Shown: positions 60,126-64,000 of the stretch, piece by piece
Position numbering within the stretch: position 1 is the first letter of the stretch
How the letters are laid out: every line of letters begins with the position of its first letter
Assembly (NCBI GenBank): GCA_028284465.1
Contig: JANQRR010000002.1
Span: 1 to 64,000 of the forward strand
Reading direction: 5' to 3'
From: Gammaproteobacteria bacterium
GTDB taxonomy: Bacteria; Pseudomonadota; Gammaproteobacteria; JAJFKO01
Length of the DNA: 64,000 nt
Made by a program: the position numbers and the translations under genes
The notes under the pieces: model-generated
What the model saw: the letters and a program-made list of their open reading frames with translations, nothing else
What the model was told of the DNA's origin: nothing
Database searches by the model: none

Positions 60126-62759
60126 ATGGCCAAACAAACTCAGAAAATTACTTATTTAAAAGATTATCAACCATCGAACTATTTAATCGATACCGTTAAC
60201 TTAAGCTTTAATCTTGATGATGCTCATACCACTGTGCGGGCTGAAGTAGAGCTTTATAAAAATCCTGCGGTTAAAGCTGCAGATAACACCTTAGAATTAG
60301 CAGGTGAAGAATTACAATTAAACGATATCAAAATTGATAATAAGCAATTAAGCAATAATGATTATACAGTTGATGCAGAAAAGTTAGTGATTGCAAAGGT
60401 TCCAGATAAGTTTACATTATCGCTCGAAACCATTATTAAACCGCAGGACAATACTGCGTTATCAGGTTTATATTTGTCAAACGGAAATTACTGTACGCAA
60501 TGTGAATCACACGGTTTTCGGCGGATCATTTACTTTTTAGATCGCCCTGATGTCATGTGCAAATTCACCACGACCATTGAAGCAGACAAAACACGTTTTC
60601 CGGTTTTATTATCTAATGGTAATTTAATTGATCAGCAAGATGTTAATTCTGAGCGTCATAAAGTTACTTGGCAAGATCCATTTAAAAAACCTGCGTATTT
60701 ATTTGCATTAGTTGCTGGTAATTTAGAATATCGCCAAGATCACTTCACTACACAATCAGGGCGTAAAGTTGATTTGCGAATTTATGTTGAGCCAGGCAAA
60801 GTTTCCAGAACAGCACATGCGATGCAATGTTTACAGCAATCAATGCGCTGGGATGAACAAACTTTTGGTCGCGAATATGATTTAGACATTTTTAATATCG
60901 TTGCGGTTAGTGATTTCAACATGGGAGCTATGGAAAATAAAAGCCTAAATATTTTTAATGACAAATATATTTTAGTTGATCCAGTAACAGCAACTGATCA
61001 AGATTATGATAATGTGATCACTGTTGTGGGCCATGAATATTTTCACAATTGGACAGGAAACCGAGTGACGTTGCGTGATTGGTTTCAATTGAGTTTAAAA
61101 GAAGGTTTGACGGTATTTCGTGAACAACAATTTAAAGGTGATATGACTTCGCATGCTGTTGGGCGAATTGATAATGTAAATAATTTGCGGATCACGCAAT
61201 TTGCTGAAGATGGTGGCCCCATGTCACATCCAGTTCGACCAGCATCGTATATTGAAATCAATAACTTTTATACTGCTACGGTTTATAGCAAAGGTGCCGA
61301 AGTTGTGCGGATGATCAATACCATTTTAGGGCAGCAAGGTTTCCGCAAAGGGATGGATTTATATTTTCAACGTCATGACGGCCAAGCAGTAACATGTGAT
61401 GATTTTGTGAAAGCGATGGAAGATGCTAATAACATTGACCTTGGTCAATTTAAGCGTTGGTATAGCCAATCAGGCACGCCGCAGTTAACATTAACAACCC
61501 AGTATGATGAACAACAACAAATTTATACCGTCACTGTCAAGCAAACATGTCTGCCAACAGCAGATCAAACTGACAAACAAGATCTGCATATCCCTTTAGC
61601 AGTGAGTTTATTCACAGCGGAGGGTAAGCAATTAACGGATACTTCGCAAGTGTTAGCAGTAACACAAGCGTCGCAACAATTTAAGTTTGAAAATATAAAA
61701 CAGCGTCCAATTATTTCAGTATTACGTGATTTTTCTGCACCTGTTAAAGTCATTCATGAAGTTGACATTAATGATTTAGTAACATTAATGATCCATGATA
61801 CGGATGGTTTCAATCAATGGGAAACTGCGCAGCGTTTAGCGTTAAAAATTATGTTGCCACTGATCAATGACTATCAACAAGGTAAGTCATTAACATTAAA
61901 TCCAGCTTTTATCAAAGCCTATGCACAAGTGTTAGCAAAAACTTATAGCGATGAGAGTTTACGCGCAAGAGTATTATCCTTACCTAATCAACGCTATTTA
62001 GGTGAATGGATGGAAGTGATAGATGTCGATGCTATTTATCACGTTCACCGTTTTGTGCGCGAACAATTAGCAAGCCAATTACAAACACAATGGCAAGCAA
62101 TTTATGATGAGTATCATCAATCAGCTGCGTATGAATATAATCAGCAAGCTGTTGGTCAGCGCAGTATGAAAAATTTGTGTTTGAGTTATTTGCGTTTGTT
62201 GAATTCAGATGAAAGTCGCCAACGTTGTCAGCAGCAATTTAATACGGCTAACAATATGACAGATAAAATTGCAGCATTGGCAACGTTATCACACATTGAC
62301 CATCCTGCGCGGATCACAGCATTAGAAACATTTTATGAGCAACATCATCAACAACCGTTAGTGTTGAATAAATGGCTTTCGATCCAAGCATCATCAGAAT
62401 TACCTGATACACTACGTACAGTTGAAAAATTATTGCATGATCCAGTATTTGATATTACAAATCCTAATAAAGTATATGCATTAATCGGGGTATTTTGTCA
62501 TAATAACCAAGTGCATTTTCATCAGCGCGATGGTGCCGGGTATGCATTTTTAGCCGATCGAGTGCTTGAGTTGGATAAACTTAATCCTCAAGTGGCTGCA
62601 CGCATGGTATCACCATTAATTCGTTGGCGTGATTACGACGAACAACGCCAACAGTTGATGCAACAACAGTTAGAACGAATTTTACAATTGCCGACGCTAT
62701 CAAAAGATGTCTATGAACTGGTGCATAAAGGTATGAATGGAAATATTAAGCATAAATAA
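60126..62759 (+). CDS. pepN: Aminopeptidase N
   Basis: The 877-residue M1 metallopeptidase has the exopeptidase motif GAMENKSLNIF and the zinc motif HEYFHNWTGNRVTLRDW with the downstream Glu in LKEGLTVFREQQF. Length matches E. coli PepN (870). It removes N-terminal residues from peptides in late protein turnover. ATG 60126 is at a gene start following a 62-bp gap with a TATAGTAAAAT-like promoter. The bax-like gene begins 13 bp after its stop. Confidence 0.97.
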   Translation: MAKQTQKITYLKDYQPSNYLIDTVNLSFNLDDAHTTVRAEVELYKNPAVKAADNTLELAGEELQLNDIKIDNKQLSNNDYTVDAEKLVIAKVPDKFTLSLETIIKPQDNTALSGLYLSNGNYCTQCESHGFRRIIYFLDRPDVMCKFTTTIEADKTRFPVLLSNGNLIDQQDVNSERHKVTWQDPFKKPAYLFALVAGNLEYRQDHFTTQSGRKVDLRIYVEPGKVSRTAHAMQCLQQSMRWDEQTFGREYDLDIFNIVAVSDFNMGAMENKSLNIFNDKYILVDPVTATDQDYDNVITVVGHEYFHNWTGNRVTLRDWFQLSLKEGLTVFREQQFKGDMTSHAVGRIDNVNNLRITQFAEDGGPMSHPVRPASYIEINNFYTATVYSKGAEVVRMINTILGQQGFRKGMDLYFQRHDGQAVTCDDFVKAMEDANNIDLGQFKRWYSQSGTPQLTLTTQYDEQQQIYTVTVKQTCLPTADQTDKQDLHIPLAVSLFTAEGKQLTDTSQVLAVTQASQQFKFENIKQRPIISVLRDFSAPVKVIHEVDINDLVTLMIHDTDGFNQWETAQRLALKIMLPLINDYQQGKSLTLNPAFIKAYAQVLAKTYSDESLRARVLSLPNQRYLGEWMEVIDVDAIYHVHRFVREQLASQLQTQWQAIYDEYHQSAAYEYNQQAVGQRSMKNLCLSYLRLLNSDESRQRCQQQFNTANNMTDKIAALATLSHIDHPARITALETFYEQHHQQPLVLNKWLSIQASSELPDTLRTVEKLLHDPVFDITNPNKVYALIGVFCHNNQVHFHQRDGAGYAFLADRVLELDKLNPQVAARMVSPLIRWRDYDEQRQQLMQQQLERILQLPTLSKDVYELVHKGMNGNIKHK

Positions 62760-62772
62760 GGAGTACGACACA

Positions 62773-63573
62773 ATGACTAAGCAACTACGAGCGACCATCA
62801 TTTGGCTAGTAGGATTATTAGTGGTCTTTAGTGGGTTTAACATTGCTAATGCTGAAAATACCAAACAAGTGCCATTACGAATTAAAGAACAATTTATCGT
62901 GCATATATTTTCTAAAATTCGTCGTGTTAATGAAGATATCTTAACACAACGCCGCCATCTGCAAATGTTATACGGAAAGCTACAAAACGGTAAGCCATTA
63001 TTGCCAAAAGCAACTAGATGGGTTGAGCAACTGGCCAAAGCATATAATGTATCAACACCGGATTTTTTAGCCGATCAGAAAACCTGGCAGGAATTGTTTA
63101 ATCGAATTAATGTGGTGCCACCATCATTAGTAATTGCTCAAGCTATCTTACAATCTAATTGGGGGCAATCAGCTGATGCACGTCGTAATAATGATTTTTT
63201 TGGTATGGCGCATCGTGATGAAGGTTGTGGAATTGATAAGGTGACGAAATATTATCAACAACAAGATACACATAAACATGAACAGAATGCTACAGTGCGT
63301 TTTCGCTCAACTTTAGCCGCAGTTAAAGATTATATAGATAGCGTGAATACTAATGACTATTATGTCGATTTGCGGCGCTTACGTGCCCAAGCTTTGCAAA
63401 ACAAACAAATGATTTCTGGGATTAATTTGGCAGCTGGCTTAAAACATTGTGCAGTACATGGTAAGAAATACGTCGGGCAAATTCAAAATATTATTCGACA
63501 ATACAATTTAACGAAATACGACCAACGCTTACAAGAGCTAGTTAAGCATAAACATCATTGGTGGTATTTTTAA
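62773..63573 (+). CDS. Bax-like glucosaminidase (FlgJ C-terminal fold)
   Basis: The 266-residue protein has a signal peptide (residues about 7-27, ending NIANA). The glucosaminidase domain (about 120-250) carries the acid residue in PPSLVIAQAILQSNWGQSAD, then NDFFGMAHRDEGCGI and VRFRSTLAAVKDYIDSVNTN. It resembles E. coli Bax, a predicted periplasmic peptidoglycan hydrolase. ATG 62773 has AAGGAG nine bases upstream; a start 36 bases earlier overlaps pepN. The gene may be co-transcribed with pepN and is convergent with the Kdo hydroxylase gene. Confidence 0.9.
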   Translation: MTKQLRATIIWLVGLLVVFSGFNIANAENTKQVPLRIKEQFIVHIFSKIRRVNEDILTQRRHLQMLYGKLQNGKPLLPKATRWVEQLAKAYNVSTPDFLADQKTWQELFNRINVVPPSLVIAQAILQSNWGQSADARRNNDFFGMAHRDEGCGIDKVTKYYQQQDTHKHEQNATVRFRSTLAAVKDYIDSVNTNDYYVDLRRLRAQALQNKQMISGINLAAGLKHCAVHGKKYVGQIQNIIRQYNLTKYDQRLQELVKHKHHWWYF

Positions 63574-63578
63574 TATTG

Positions 63579-64000
63579 TTAAAGCAATGGTTTCTTGAGG
63601 TGTTGTTCTAAAATCTTCAATGGTGATTTTTGTGGATCACACATAGCGTTAACAGGAAGATAAAATGTTTGCTCTAAAGCAAATTGACCTCGATGAACAG
63701 CATGAGAGGCAACATCAGTAAATACAATCCACGAACTCCCAGCGGCAAATCCCACTTGTTCTTGAGCGACGTTTTGTTGGTATTCTCTATCTTGTTTCAT
63801 TTGATTGTGAATGCGCAACATATAATGATCATATAAACTGCGATAACTATGCGTGTATTGACTCCAATACATCAAATGACGAGTTAAAGGAATGGGTGGA
63901 GAAACTTTTGTTAAAAAATATTTAACAACATTCTCAAACTTTTCCCCTAAGCGCCATAACCGTGGTTGTTGTTGTGGATTGATATTAGAAAAAACCCGCA
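63579..64000 (-). CDS. Kdo hydroxylase (KdoO-like), C-terminal part, cut by window edge
   Basis: The frame is open from the end of the window to the stop at 63579, giving about 139 C-terminal residues. They include VFSNINPQQQPRLWRLGEKF, RSLYDHYMLRIHNQMKQDRE, the Fe(II)/2-oxoglutarate-site part GFAAGSSWIVFTDVASHAVH and RGQFALEQTFYLPVNAM, as in Kdo 3-hydroxylases. The enzyme modifies Kdo in the lipopolysaccharide core and is known from Burkholderia, Yersinia and Legionella-like bacteria. The start lies outside. It is convergent with the bax-like gene, 5 bp between stops. Confidence 0.85.
   Translation of the reverse strand, partial: RVFSNINPQQQPRLWRLGEKFENVVKYFLTKVSPPIPLTRHLMYWSQYTHSYRSLYDHYMLRIHNQMKQDREYQQNVAQEQVGFAAGSSWIVFTDVASHAVHRGQFALEQTFYLPVNAMCDPQKSPLKILEQHLKKPLL

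Overview
The window is a contiguous piece of an AT-rich gammaproteobacterial chromosome. Gene order is typical of the class: ffh-rpsP-rimM-trmD-rplS, rppH-ptsP-lgt-thyA, gpmI-envC-ctpA, mltD-gloB-methyltransferase-rnhA-dnaQ and prkA-yeaH-spoVR. Among these lie three F-box proteins (at least two with ankyrin-type repeats), a patatin-like phospholipase, a CsrA paralogue next to a phage-type repressor, and PmrA-box-like promoters. That mix points to a host-associated member of the Legionellales (Legionella, Coxiella or Berkiella relatives) with a Dot/Icm-type secretion system. No secretion genes lie in the window, so this lifestyle is inferred.

Layout. 1-2.6 kb: tripartite RND efflux permease (cut by the window edge) and its lipoprotein adaptor. 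3.0-6.1 kb: two unrecognised effector-like genes flanking an EamA permease. 6.1-20.7 kb: membrane proteins, PiT phosphate transporter, YjbQ, persulfide dioxygenase, YyaL, a BtuCD-like ABC pair, RppH, PtsP, Lgt, ThyA and an OmpR/EnvZ pair. 20.8-22.7 kb: a small very basic protein and an F-box/ankyrin protein. 22.8-42.8 kb: envelope (CtpA, EnvC, MltD, CorB-like), translation (S16, RimM, TrmD, L19, Ffh), repair and replication (Ogt, RecJ, RnhA, DnaQ), a bacterial Popeye-domain protein, GloB and NhaA. 42.9-53.1 kb: an accessory block holding a CqsS/LqsS-like sensor kinase with a response regulator, an AAA ATPase with its own palindromic operator, two convergent F-box genes, a repressor/HTH/CsrA module resembling the control region of Legionella integrative conjugative elements, a truncated ribbon-helix-helix gene and a patatin with a large hydrophobic insertion. 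53.3-64 kb: SpoVR-YeaH-PrkA, DEAD-box helicase, PepN, Bax-like glucosaminidase and the 3' part of a Kdo hydroxylase gene.

Main signals. (1) Three unrelated candidate effector genes (3022, 5200 and 46730) share one promoter geometry: two TTAA(G/T) half-sites 11 bp apart, with a -10 hexamer starting 10 bp after the second. This is the layout of a PmrA-controlled promoter, and PmrA controls Dot/Icm effectors in Legionella and Coxiella. (2) A CsrA paralogue with a loop insertion of about 26 residues sits beside a catalytically dead S24-type repressor, with a perfect 13-bp inverted repeat in the divergent promoter. (3) Copies of a dispersed TCATTGCGAG...GAAGCAATCC element sit at gene 3' ends; one supplies the last codons of an ABC transporter ATPase. 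(4) Basic nuclear-localisation-like clusters occur in several F-box or effector-like proteins.

Limits: all functional calls come from reading motifs and remembered family features; no database search was run. I saw no tRNA, rRNA, CRISPR array or intact insertion sequence.
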